A stretch of DNA of 64,000 bases from Stutzerimonas stutzeri (GTDB lineage: Bacteria > Pseudomonadota > Gammaproteobacteria > Pseudomonadales > Pseudomonadaceae). The translations under genes and the position numbers were made by a program. The stretch is from NCBI RefSeq assembly GCF_024448895.1, contig NZ_JAMOIC010000004.1, positions 268,281 through 332,280 on the forward strand, in the 5' to 3' direction. The notes under the pieces were generated by a model. That model was not told where the DNA came from, ran no database searches, and was given only the letters and a program-made list of their open reading frames with translations. Below, in pieces: positions 47,950 through 56,980 of this stretch; position 1 is the first letter of the stretch; the number at the start of each line of letters is the position of its first letter.

Positions 47950-49878
47950 TTACATGTTCGCTGCGGTAAAGACACAGACGCGGTTCCGTCCTTCGGCCTT
48001 GGCGCTATAGAGCGCTTCGTCTGCTTGCTTTGAAAAAGCTTCGCGCTGATCTCCTGGCTGGGGCTGCAGGCAAGCTGCCCCGATACTGACTGTGAATGAG
48101 ATGCCTGAACCATCGACGCTGACGAGCATGGATTCAATATCCTTCCTGATCCGTTCACATAAGGTGTACAGCGCGGCTTGAGAGACGTTGGTGAACAGCA
48201 ATATGAATTCCTCTCCGCCGAATCTTGCCGCGCTCTCGCCGCTGCGTTGCGTATAGCGCCTCAGCACATCGGCCACCGCGACGATGCAATGGTCGCCAGC
48301 CGTATGTCCGTAACTATCGTTGATGCGCTTGAAATGATCTATATCGAGCATGGCGATGCCAATATAGTGCCGGTCTATCGCCGCCTGCTGAACGGCTGTT
48401 TCGAATAGCTCGTCGAAGTGGCGCCGGTTAAACAGCCCGGTCAGCGCGTCCCGTTGGCTTAGTTCGGATAACAGCGCATTTGCAGCGGCTAACGCCTGGT
48501 TGGATTCTTCCAGTGCGCGTGTTCGATCCTGTACGCGATGTTCGAGCTGAACGTTGGCTTCCTGTTGGGTGCGTAAGCTGGTGAGCCGTTCGATTCCCAG
48601 TGCCTGACTAGCCGCCAATGCTTCTCGCTGCGCCTGTATGCGCGCAATGCGCTCACGGTTTATCCGCTCGGCCAATGCAATAGACAGCAACAAGAACTCG
48701 AGCGTAAAGCCGATTAGTTGCAAGTGGATTGGGTTATGCGACATCGGGATGAAGCCAGCCAGGGCTAGAGTCAAATAACCGGTGCTCATATAAAGTGCGA
48801 GCCAGGCAATGGTGAAGTAGCGAGCTGAGACATTGCCCTCGTACCATAAGCGCATCGCCGTGCCCTGCGCGACAACGCAACTGAAGAAGCCTACTTCGTA
48901 CACCCCGAGTTGCGTAAAAAGGTCTGGTTTGGATGCGACGATGACCGTGACTACAAACCAGTAAAGAATCGTGAAATTGCTGATTTGCAGAAGGTAGCCG
49001 CCTCGTTGCTTGAGGTTCAGGAATGATCGAATGAACACTCCAGCCGCAGCGAAGCTTGCGCAGATACTCATCGGAAGTAATCGAGACGCAAGCGACGGCA
49101 TATCACCCCATAGATATTGGTTGCCCAAGCCCGTCATGTTGAGCGTGTAGGTAATTGAGCAACTCAAGTACAGGCAATACCAGAGATAGGCCTTGTCGCG
49201 TGTGAAGATCAGTAGCGAGCCGTTGTAGATCAGCATCGCAAACATCGCGCCGAAGAACGCTCCAAGTAATGGGATGAGCTGTGATTCCTGCTGATGCCAG
49301 ACATCGTGTCGAACAACGACGGCCGGAAGATTCAGGTAGTCGAAGCTGCTCGCTCGGATGTAGACGACGCGCTCCTCTCCTGGAGGCAGATCCAACTCGA
49401 AGGCGGGATAGCGGCTCCAAATGGGCTTTTCTTGGGAGCTGACGGCGTTGCCCGAGATCTGGGAGCGAGACCAGGCTCCACGAAGCGGATCAAACATCCT
49501 CATCTCAACCCGCTCCAGAGTCGGGACCGCGAGTGTCAGCAACCAAGCATCTGCTGTTTGCGTCTGGCTCATCACTCGGAAGCGGATCCAACCCCCTTGA
49601 TCCTTGTGGCCGAGACTCACAATCCCGCGTGCAGGGATCTGCCAATCTCCGGATTGCGCGGCATGATCGAATGAGCGGGTGATAGGCTGAAGCAAGTATT
49701 CAGAGTAGGAGCCAGCATCGGTCCGCAGCGATTGCTCAGCCTGGCCTAAGCGCAAAATCTTTCCGCTAGAGTTCTCGGACAGAGCGTAGGCCGACATGCC
49801 GAACAACAACCAGGCGCCGAGCACAATACAAAGCGAAGCGAAAAAGGGAAAATGGTTCCGATCTGTCGGACGGCTCAT
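47950..49878 (-). CDS. Diguanylate cyclase with 7TM-DISM sensor
   Basis: A 642-residue inner-membrane protein: signal/TM (about 12-32), periplasmic 7TMR-DISMED2 domain (about 40-175, including GWIRFRVM), seven transmembrane helices (about 190-395), a coiled-coil linker (about 405-465) and a C-terminal GGDEF domain (about 470-640). The active loop is RFGGEEFILLF and the metal/substrate region LDIDHFKRINDSYGHTAGD, so it should make c-di-GMP. The inhibitory I-site position upstream reads RSGE instead of RxxD, so product inhibition may be weaker. The sensed ligand is unknown. Confidence 0.9.
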   Translation of the reverse strand: MSRPTDRNHFPFFASLCIVLGAWLLFGMSAYALSENSSGKILRLGQAEQSLRTDAGSYSEYLLQPITRSFDHAAQSGDWQIPARGIVSLGHKDQGGWIRFRVMSQTQTADAWLLTLAVPTLERVEMRMFDPLRGAWSRSQISGNAVSSQEKPIWSRYPAFELDLPPGEERVVYIRASSFDYLNLPAVVVRHDVWHQQESQLIPLLGAFFGAMFAMLIYNGSLLIFTRDKAYLWYCLYLSCSITYTLNMTGLGNQYLWGDMPSLASRLLPMSICASFAAAGVFIRSFLNLKQRGGYLLQISNFTILYWFVVTVIVASKPDLFTQLGVYEVGFFSCVVAQGTAMRLWYEGNVSARYFTIAWLALYMSTGYLTLALAGFIPMSHNPIHLQLIGFTLEFLLLSIALAERINRERIARIQAQREALAASQALGIERLTSLRTQQEANVQLEHRVQDRTRALEESNQALAAANALLSELSQRDALTGLFNRRHFDELFETAVQQAAIDRHYIGIAMLDIDHFKRINDSYGHTAGDHCIVAVADVLRRYTQRSGESAARFGGEEFILLFTNVSQAALYTLCERIRKDIESMLVSVDGSGISFTVSIGAACLQPQPGDQREAFSKQADEALYSAKAEGRNRVCVFTAANM

Positions 49879-50089
49879 GCTTGGAACTCGTGGCAGGTAT
49901 GCAAGCGAAATGTCGCTGCCTAGTTGTAACGGCCGTGCCGACTAAAAATTGATCTTGGCGCGATCGGATGCGCGCAGGGCAGCACCCGTAGTGCTGCTTG
50001 CCTCGGAAGCAGGTCTGAATTCTCATCCTGCTTGATACATCTGGGCGATCGCGGGGCTGTTCCGTTTCGGTCTTGCTTGAAGACGAGGA

Positions 50090-50338
50090 TCAGTACACGC
50101 GCGGCATGAACAGGTTGACCACTTCGAGTTCGTGGCGGATCTCGCCAACAAGTTTGCTTACTGCTTTGGAGTTACTCAATCCACTCATCTGGATGCCCGC
50201 GACCAGAAGGCGCGCCTCACCGGTAGCTGAGTCGTAGATCCGGATCCGGGCGCTGGACAGATCGTGCGAGAAGCGGCACGAAAGGGGCATGAAAGCGCTT
50301 TCGACAATAGCGGTTGCCATCTGTAGCGTGAGCGGCAT
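50090..50338 (-). CDS. DUF1652 protein
   Basis: An 82-residue soluble protein of a family found mainly in pseudomonads: AIVESAFMPLSCRFS, a middle segment with RIYDSATGEARLLVAGI and a C-terminal KLVGEIRHELE. ATG 50338 has AGGA seven bases upstream; a TTG two codons earlier was rejected. It stands alone on the minus strand. The function is unknown. Confidence 0.75.
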   Translation of the reverse strand: MPLTLQMATAIVESAFMPLSCRFSHDLSSARIRIYDSATGEARLLVAGIQMSGLSNSKAVSKLVGEIRHELEVVNLFMPRVY

Positions 50339-50871
50339 GTGCAAATCCTGTGCAAGCAGAAGCGGGCGGAACGATGCGTCCGGCCAAGGTGGAGAGGTAA
50401 TTAAGTGGTGGGGGCTGCTGGGATTTGCCTCCGAGCTGGAGGGGCTATCCCTTTGGCTGACGCACTAGAACGGGAGCGACGCCTAAAAAGCTACAGCGGG
50501 CAGAGGCCAGCTAAGTGGAACAGCCTCGCCGGAGCGAGGCTTACACACGTCTATTCCATTAATCCTTGAAGCGAATTCCGTTTCGCGATCCTGCAGACGA
50601 TCCCAGTTGCTTGTGCATCCCTGTGCGTCGTGTGCCATGCCATTATTAGCTTAAGTCAGATGGCCAGTAATGGCGTACTGCCTTCATTGCTTGTAAGCAT
50701 TTACTTACAGCCGACGAGTGGCTCTATGCCACTTAGCCTAGGGCCGCTGTGATTAGCATCTGACGAGCACGTAATGGGCAGACAGCTGGAGCGAAAGAAC
50801 CACCTCCAATACAGGTGAGCTGGTCCAGTGGTCCGGTCTGGTTTCGCAATGTCAGGACGGCAGACCTATCG
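50339..50871. other. Gene-free region between DUF1652 and the MHYT kinase
   Basis: 533 bp with no convincing coding sequence. It contains a hairpin AGCCTCGC-CGGA-GCGAGGCT at 50522-50541, a TGTAAG/CTTACA pair and an AGTGGC/GCCACT pair around 50690-50730. The right-hand part lies beyond the kinase stop. A small RNA cannot be excluded. Confidence 0.4.
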
Positions 50872-53160
50872 CTAACGAGCGGGGTACAGCTCCACCACCA
50901 CGCCAGGGTTTGGCCGATGCATCGCCTGGTTCATCGCCAGGACCAACGAGGACTGTGTGAAGGGTTTGGCGAGGGTAGGGCGGCGGCGGTTGCCTTCAGC
51001 GAGGTCGGCATAACCGCTCACAAGAAGAACCGGAAAACCCGGACGCTCCGCCTGCAGGGTGTCCGCCAGCTGAGCGCCCGTCATCCCGGGCATCATGTGA
51101 TCAGTCACCAGAATGTCGAAATGTCCCTGACCGCGCAGCAGGCCGAGGGCGGCTTCGCCACTGTCGACCGCCGTAACGCGGTAGCCGAGGTCCTCGAGCA
51201 ACGCAGAAGTGTTTTCCAGAACGAGTGGGTCGTCATCGACGACGAGAACAGCCAGGGAGGTCCGGACGGGAAAGCGCTGGCCAGCTGTATCGGCCTCAAG
51301 CGCTTCTGGATCGGCGACGCTGTGCTTCTCTGCGCTTACGGTCGAAAGAGGGAGCCAAAGCTCTATCGTCGTTCCCTTTTCCAGAGTGCTGCGCACATGC
51401 AGGCGTCCGCCTGACTGCTCGGCCAAGCCATGCGCCATCGATAGGCCCAGGCCAGTGCCCTTGCCAGGACCCTTGGTCGTGAAAAACGGTTCGGTGGCTC
51501 GAGCCAGTATTTCCGGGGACATCCCGCAGCCGTCGTCGCGCACGTTCAGCACGACATAGTCCCGGCTACCGTCTTTCCCTTCGAAATTCGCAGACCGACA
51601 CTGGCCTTCGATACAGATGGTGCCGCCGTTTAGCATTGCGTCCCGCGCATTCACCACCAGGTTGATCAGCACCATCTCAAGCTGGTTGGCATCGACATAT
51701 GCCGGCGGCAGGTTTAGCGGAAAGCGAATATCGACCGTGATGTTGATGTCCACTGAGCGTTGAAGCAGCTCGCGCATGTCCATTACCAGATCGGGAAGCG
51801 AAACCGAGCTGGGGCGCAGTTCCTGTTTACGGGCGAATGTGAGCAACCGCTGAACCAGACCCTCGCCGCGCCGCGTGGCCTGCAGCGCATTCTCGATCAG
51901 GCTGTCGATGCGCCCTTCGGCACGGGGCACGCGTTTGCGCAGAAGCTCCAGATTGCCTGCAACCACGGCAAGCAGGTTGTTGAAGTCGTGTGCAATGCCC
52001 CCGGTCAGCTTGCCGACGGCTTCCATCTTCTGCGCTTGACGCAGTGCGGCTTCGGCCTGTCGCCGTTCACTGATGTTCACGAGGCCGCCAAGGATGAGCG
52101 AGCCCCCGGACACTTTCTCGATACGGGTCGATGCCAGGACATCCACGAAAATGCCCGCTCTGGCGACGAGGCGGTACTCGGCATTGAGGCATTCGCCGGT
52201 CTCCAGCAATAACGGCCAGTCCTGTTCAAGCATCTGACGTGCCGATGTCTCCGTCATGAAGCTGACCAGATGCCTGCCGATGACGTCTTCGCGACGATAG
52301 CCGACAAGCGCAAGCCAGGTATCGCTCACCGACTCCAATCGTCCATCGGCGTCCAGCGAGTGAAGCGGGAGCGGCGTTTTACTGTACAGCTCTCGGAAGC
52401 GCTCCTCGCTAAGGCGCAGGGAAAATGCTTCGCGCTCGCTGATCATTGCCTTGCGCCGGTCGTGCATCGACGCAGCCAAACCCAAGAACAGAACGACGAA
52501 CGTCGAACCGGACACCGCCGAAGCCAGCGTCAGGAGATCCAGACCATCGCCGGACATCTCAGGCATATCGGCTGCAATCGGCGTAAAGCGTGCGCCTGCC
52601 ATCGCGGCGTAATGCATGCCGGCAATGGCAAAGCCCATGATGACGGCGGATACCCCCTGCAGCACGGGCCTGGCGCCCTTGTCCGATAACCACAACGCAA
52701 TGGTTGACGCGCCAATGGCGATTGCGAAGGACAACGCTACCCAGGCAGGGTCATAGCTCAGCTCGGCGTGCATGGTCATCGCGGCCATGCCCATATAGTG
52801 CATCGCACCGATACCAAGCCCCATAAACAGGCCGCCGATGCCCAGCGTAAGCTTGTCCGAGCGTGCGCCAACCGCAAAGAAACTGATGGCGGTCACTGCA
52901 ATGGGCACGACGAACGACCACAGCGTCAACCCGAGGTCGTACTGAATGTCCATTCCCGGCATACCGAACGCGAGCATGCCGATGAAATGCATCGCCCAGA
53001 TGCTGCCCCCCATGCAGGCAGCGGCGGCGGCCAGCCACCCGTGGCGAGCCCAGCCGTGGGTGACCCGATTACGGCCGGCAAGGTCGAGTGCGGTAAATGA
53101 GCCGGCGATTGCAATCAGTATGGAAAGGCCGACCAGTGCGAAGTTATAGGTGGTGTGCAT
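50872..53160 (-). CDS. MHYT-PAS hybrid histidine kinase
   Basis: A 762-residue hybrid sensor: seven transmembrane helices with MHYT-type motifs (WAMHFIGM about 56-63, GAMHYMGM about 118-125, GMHYAAMAG about 182-190; residues 1-235) thought to bind copper and sense gases; a PAS domain (about 255-370); HisKA with LTGGIAHDFNNLLAVV (His about 395); HATPase_c with NARDAML, DDGCGM and GTGLGLSM; and a C-terminal receiver with phospho-Asp in ILVTDHMMPG (about 685). It is probably an autonomous or phosphorelay-linked kinase; no partner gene is adjacent. The ligand is inference. Confidence 0.9.
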   Translation of the reverse strand: MHTTYNFALVGLSILIAIAGSFTALDLAGRNRVTHGWARHGWLAAAAACMGGSIWAMHFIGMLAFGMPGMDIQYDLGLTLWSFVVPIAVTAISFFAVGARSDKLTLGIGGLFMGLGIGAMHYMGMAAMTMHAELSYDPAWVALSFAIAIGASTIALWLSDKGARPVLQGVSAVIMGFAIAGMHYAAMAGARFTPIAADMPEMSGDGLDLLTLASAVSGSTFVVLFLGLAASMHDRRKAMISEREAFSLRLSEERFRELYSKTPLPLHSLDADGRLESVSDTWLALVGYRREDVIGRHLVSFMTETSARQMLEQDWPLLLETGECLNAEYRLVARAGIFVDVLASTRIEKVSGGSLILGGLVNISERRQAEAALRQAQKMEAVGKLTGGIAHDFNNLLAVVAGNLELLRKRVPRAEGRIDSLIENALQATRRGEGLVQRLLTFARKQELRPSSVSLPDLVMDMRELLQRSVDINITVDIRFPLNLPPAYVDANQLEMVLINLVVNARDAMLNGGTICIEGQCRSANFEGKDGSRDYVVLNVRDDGCGMSPEILARATEPFFTTKGPGKGTGLGLSMAHGLAEQSGGRLHVRSTLEKGTTIELWLPLSTVSAEKHSVADPEALEADTAGQRFPVRTSLAVLVVDDDPLVLENTSALLEDLGYRVTAVDSGEAALGLLRGQGHFDILVTDHMMPGMTGAQLADTLQAERPGFPVLLVSGYADLAEGNRRRPTLAKPFTQSSLVLAMNQAMHRPNPGVVVELYPAR

Positions 53161-53684
53161 AGGCGTTCGTTTCGATACGTCGTTGCCTTGAGTCTTGCAT
53201 ACAGACCTGAGCCATACCTAGATATCGACAGGCGGCATTGCCTGATCAAGTTGCCCGGTGCGGCTGCTACGCTCGGGCAACCGCAAGGCTAGATGCCGGC
53301 TTGTCTCGCAAATGTAGCCGTTCAGCGGACCGCCAGACGATTCCTGCTCTGAGCGTTTCGAGACCTCCTAAGACGATTTCTCTCGAAATCGTTAATAATT
53401 CCAAGCGGATTAATATAAGTGTGAAATAAAAAAGAAAAAAGGATTGTTGAGCTTAATTACTGTATGTTGATTGCATGCGCCGAGTTTTAGTGAGGCGGCA
53501 CAATTCTTCCTTCCGCTTGTTTGAGCGCTGTTTTGTTTGATACTTCCGAAATAATATCTGAGCCTGAAATGGGTGCCGGACGGCTTTCTGGTTGTAGGAA
53601 GGCAATAATTTCTCATGTCAAATGGCGGGGCGCATGTAACTGAGCCGTGTCATTAGCGGCATGTGCGCAAGTTCAGAGGTAGCA
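53161..53684. other. Divergent intergenic region, AT-rich
   Basis: 524 bp between the MHYT kinase and the response regulator. It is visibly AT-richer from about 53390 to 53600. It contains a perfect 8-bp hairpin ACGATTTC-TCTC-GAAATCGT (53373-53392). No gene was recognised; a 68-codon minus-strand frame inside it lacks coding character. Confidence 0.45.
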
Positions 53685-54074
53685 ATGATTCTAGTAGTGG
53701 ATGACGACTCGGCATTTGCCGAGACTTGCGCAATGTTGTTGCAGTCCTTTGACTATGAGGTGAGTGTGGCTTTCAGTGGGGCTGACGCATTATCCAAGAT
53801 TAAATCATTACAACCGGATCTTCTGATATCTGACTATTGTATGCCTGGCTTAACAGGCCTGGAGCTGTGTCAGCACGTTAAGCAGACGCCATCCACTGCT
53901 CAACTTCCCATCCTGTTGATGAGTGGCTCGCTTCAGTGTGATGTGGGTGTTAGCGACTATTACGACGGTTTCATTAAAAAGCCATTTATGGTCGAAGGCT
54001 TGTTGGTCAGTGTGCGAAAGTTACTCGAGATTCATTCTGTACCCCCAAGTGGGATCGCTCAGGAAATTAATTGA
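53685..54074 (+). CDS. Single-domain response regulator
   Basis: A 129-residue receiver without an output domain: acidic pocket VVDDDSAF (residues 5-7), phospho-Asp in LLISDYCMPGLTG (about 52), switch Ser/Thr in LLMSGS and Lys in FIKKPF (about 103). AGAGGTAGC precedes ATG 53685. Its stop overlaps the TTG start of the kinase, so the two are coupled. Its base composition is lower in G+C than the housekeeping genes around it, so it may have been acquired. It probably shuttles phosphate or controls the adjacent kinase. Confidence 0.87.
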   Translation: MILVVDDDSAFAETCAMLLQSFDYEVSVAFSGADALSKIKSLQPDLLISDYCMPGLTGLELCQHVKQTPSTAQLPILLMSGSLQCDVGVSDYYDGFIKKPFMVEGLLVSVRKLLEIHSVPPSGIAQEIN

Positions 54075-55237
54075 AATTATCCGTCTTTATATTATCCAAC
54101 CTTGAAGAAATACTTCAGGAGTGGGAAGCCTTTGCGTCGACAATGGAGCCGCTTCGTCACGCCGACAGGGCAGAGCTGCGGGACCATGCCGCTGCACTGT
54201 TGCAGGTTATCGTTGTAGATCTGGATACGCCGCAGGATGAGCTTGAGAGTATTGCCAAGTCCAAGGGGCTGGCCCCACAGTCAACAGAAGACACAGTTGC
54301 CGAAAGTCATGCCGCCCATCGAATCGCGGCCGGCCTGAGCAGCGATCAGGTGATGGCCGAGTTCAGAGCCCTTCGTTCAAGCGTGCTGCGTTTGTGGGCA
54401 CGGCGGATCGAAGTCACCAGCGCCAGCGAGATTCAAGACATGGTTCGCTTCAACGAAGCCATGGATCAGGCGCAGACAGAATCCATGGCGCGATATACCA
54501 AGATGCTGAGAGAAGCTCAGAATCTGTTTCTCGCCATACTCGGCCACGACGTACGGACTCCCCTAGGTGCCATCAGCATGGGTGCTCAGGTGCTGCTTCT
54601 CGACCAGAGCCTGCCTTCCAAGGCGCTGAAAGTCGGGCTGCGGATATTCAACAGCTCTAAACGGATGGACGAGATCGTCAGAGATTTGCTGGACTTTTCG
54701 ACGACGCACCTGGGCGGTGGCATACCCATCGACCCGCACAACGTCGACCTCCTTGAGGTCTGTCAGACGGTGGTTGAGGAAGCGAGAACCTTCCATCCGG
54801 ACCGTAAGATTCATCTGACGACGGACGGCCATCTGATCGGTGCCTGGGACGGCGCTCGAATCGCGCAGGCGTTTTCAAATCTTCTTACGAACGCCGTGCA
54901 GCACGGGAAGCCAGACGGGGTAATTGCGGTATCGATCCTCGGATTGCCCGGTGAGGTCATGTACCGCGTTCAAAACGACGCCGACGTCATTCCGCCTGCG
55001 CGGCTGCGTACCTTGTTCGATCCTGTGAAGCGCTTCGTCATTCGCCCGGCCACTGAGCGCATCGCTGCCCGTACGCAAAATCTGGGACTGGGCCTTTATG
55101 TCGTCAAAGAGATCGTCACAGCACATGAAGGCACGGTCTCGGTGACATCCACCGAAAGCGAGGGCGTTGTCATTACACTAAGTCTGCCGCGGCTGATGCC
55201 ACATCGTAGGATCAATGATTCAGCGGTCGAGGGATAG
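54071..55237 (+). CDS. Soluble sensor histidine kinase with RsbRD-like N terminus
   Basis: 388 residues beginning at TTG 54071 (TTGA overlap with the regulator stop). The N-terminal helical domain (about 5-130: NLEEILQEWEAFASTMEP, ELRDHAAALLQVIVVDL) resembles RsbR/RsbRD-type helical sensor domains. HisKA follows with FLAILGHDVRTPLGAIS (His about 160), then HATPase_c with NLLTNAVQHG, a degenerate D-box and LGLGLYVVKEIV. No membrane segment, so cytoplasmic. The start codon choice rests on the overlap; a later ATG would cut the N-terminal domain. Confidence 0.86.
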   Translation: MKLSVFILSNLEEILQEWEAFASTMEPLRHADRAELRDHAAALLQVIVVDLDTPQDELESIAKSKGLAPQSTEDTVAESHAAHRIAAGLSSDQVMAEFRALRSSVLRLWARRIEVTSASEIQDMVRFNEAMDQAQTESMARYTKMLREAQNLFLAILGHDVRTPLGAISMGAQVLLLDQSLPSKALKVGLRIFNSSKRMDEIVRDLLDFSTTHLGGGIPIDPHNVDLLEVCQTVVEEARTFHPDRKIHLTTDGHLIGAWDGARIAQAFSNLLTNAVQHGKPDGVIAVSILGLPGEVMYRVQNDADVIPPARLRTLFDPVKRFVIRPATERIAARTQNLGLGLYVVKEIVTAHEGTVSVTSTESEGVVITLSLPRLMPHRRINDSAVEG

Positions 55238-55370
55238 TTGCTAACGGACGGCTGAACAGCCGCTTTGCATGAGCCTGTGACTTCTGTCATCGCGCAGTTG
55301 CAAGACAAAAACATTACTCACATAGATATCACTGTGACATCATTCGCAACCTGGCAACTTTTAGCGAGTG

Positions 55371-55544
55371 ATGAAGATGGGAACGGTGATGCTGCTGTCG
55401 CTCATGGCAACTACGATTGCCCTCAGCATTTACTTTATGTGGAAGGCCTTCGGCACATTACCGGAGCAGCCGATTCTCAACCGGCCGCCCCAGAACGCCG
55501 AAATCGTTGATGGCGGAGCATTCGAACGTCAACACAGTGCCTGA
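55371..55544 (+). CDS. Candidate small single-pass membrane protein (57 aa)
   Basis: A short frame, ATG 55371 to TGA 55544. The product starts MKMGTVMLLSLMATTIALS, with one hydrophobic helix of about 20 residues (5-23), and has a polar tail with GTLPEQPILNRPPQN. A competing frame at 55265-55510 overlaps it but has no recognisable protein character. A weak GCGAG ribosome-binding site precedes it. I do not recognise a family. Confidence 0.5.
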   Translation: MKMGTVMLLSLMATTIALSIYFMWKAFGTLPEQPILNRPPQNAEIVDGGAFERQHSA

Positions 55545-55696
55545 AAGCGCCAGTCGCGCAAGCGTTACAACCTATCCGCGGCCCCGCGGATAAGGTCAGG
55601 TGAACGCAGCGGCTCCGGATATTCCTCGCTTACCGCGATTCCCGTTGCAGCGGCCATGCCGACACGCCCGACAGGCATGGCGATTACAGACCGGCA

Positions 55697-55951
55697 TTAA
55701 TCTTCGCTGTCGTCTTCATCATCCATGGTGTCTTCTTCGTCGGTGATCTCTGGCTCACTGTTCGGATGGTTCGTCATCCGAGGGTCAGGATCCTCGCCGG
55801 TCGGGTTCTGATACCCGTGGGCCGAAGCCTCGTCGTTCTGCTCCTGCTGGCTCTGGCCGGCGTCCTGACCGCTGTCGGATGGGGCCGCCTGAACGGTTGC
55901 GCCCGTCAATAGCGCGGCGAGAAATGTGGCTGCCATAGCTGAAATGTTCAT
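55697..55951 (-). CDS. Small acidic exported protein (84 aa)
   Basis: A signal peptide MNISAMAATFLAALLTGATVQA is followed by a highly polar, disordered-looking mature part of about 60 residues, rich in Asp/Glu/Gln/Ser and ending TMDDEDDSED. GAGGG lies 7 nt before ATG 55951; a GTG one codon earlier is possible. No family is recognised; acidic exported tails can bind cations, but that is inference. It stands alone between plus-strand genes. Confidence 0.6.
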   Translation of the reverse strand: MNISAMAATFLAALLTGATVQAAPSDSGQDAGQSQQEQNDEASAHGYQNPTGEDPDPRMTNHPNSEPEITDEEDTMDDEDDSED

Positions 55952-56111
55952 CACAAAGCCCTCGATGTCAGGAGCGGATGCTCTCTGATACGGACCCAGC
56001 CACCCGCGCAGTTGTTCATGCCTGAATTCGATGCAGGCATGCAGGACGACAGGTCAGGCACGTCGCGGTCGTCGCGCTGTCCTAGCCAGACACATGACTT
56101 CGAGGCAAACA

Positions 56112-56762
56112 ATGATCGATTGGCTGAAAGACAATCACCAGCTGCTCACGCTCGGGATCTCGGCCTGCACGCTGCTGGTCTGGGTGTTCTATGCACACCT
56201 TTTATTGCTCAATTTCAGGCGGCAGCGCAAACCGAGCCTGATCATCAACCGTGGGGCGGGGAGAGGGTTGAGCTCGCTCTGCCTGATCTCCAACATGAGC
56301 GCCGAGCCCATGTTCATCAACCAGCTGGTTGTCTCCATCGAAACGTCCAAGGGGCCGCTTGAACTCGATGTGACGGACATTCGGCAAAGCATCGATAGCG
56401 AGACAGCTGCATCGCCCGACCTGTCCATCGGCCAAACGACGCATCAGGGACCTTTGCGCAGCGGTGAATACGTCCAGGTTGGCACCTTCCAAGGGATGCT
56501 CGAAGCTGTTGCGCGACGTCACGGGGTCGAGTTGAACGGATACCGGCCCGCCGGTGACTGGCAGTTCAATGCCCTGGAGATTCGGGCCGTAGCCTTCTAC
56601 GGGCCGGAGCGACATCCCATGGGCGTACTCAGACGGTTCAAGTTGGCCGATCAGGGCGAACCTGATTGCGCGCTGATCCCTGAGAGCCCCTTCACTCAAC
56701 AGCTATTGTCACGCCGTGATCGTCGCAAAGTACGACAATGGCTGACGGAATCCATTGGCTGA
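56112..56762 (+). CDS. Unrecognised membrane-anchored protein (216 aa)
   Basis: One N-terminal transmembrane helix (LLTLGISACTLLVWVFYAHLLL, about 11-32) is followed by a soluble domain containing NRGAGRGLSSLCLISNMSAEPMF, predicted beta-rich, and a basic C terminus (LLSRRDRRKVRQWLTE). GAGGCAAACA precedes ATG 56112. The orientation of the N-terminal helix suggests a cytoplasmic C-terminal domain. It is 218 bp upstream of the GMC dehydrogenase on the same strand. The function is unknown. Confidence 0.65.
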   Translation: MIDWLKDNHQLLTLGISACTLLVWVFYAHLLLLNFRRQRKPSLIINRGAGRGLSSLCLISNMSAEPMFINQLVVSIETSKGPLELDVTDIRQSIDSETAASPDLSIGQTTHQGPLRSGEYVQVGTFQGMLEAVARRHGVELNGYRPAGDWQFNALEIRAVAFYGPERHPMGVLRRFKLADQGEPDCALIPESPFTQQLLSRRDRRKVRQWLTESIG

Positions 56763-56980
56763 ACTGTCTTTTCGTGTCGAGCAGGTCTAATTCGGTGGGT
56801 GCGACGCAACTACGCGTGGAACTAAGCCCTGCGTGAAAGGTCTCGTAAAGCTGTTGTCGCTGCGGTTGATTATCCAGCAGCGAAGGCGCTTACGGCACGC
56901 GCAGGATTTCGATGCTCGCGCCAATCATGGATCAGGCAGCTTGTCCAAGGACCAGTTTGCGATATGGAAGGGTAGTCGGC

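Noticed and set aside
53410-53616. 68-codon minus-strand frame in the intergenic region
   Set aside because: Odd composition with a phenylalanine run, no ribosome-binding site, no similarity that I recognise.
55265-55510. 81-codon frame downstream of the histidine kinase
   Set aside because: No domain or membrane character; the overlapping 57-codon frame with a hydrophobic helix is more protein-like.
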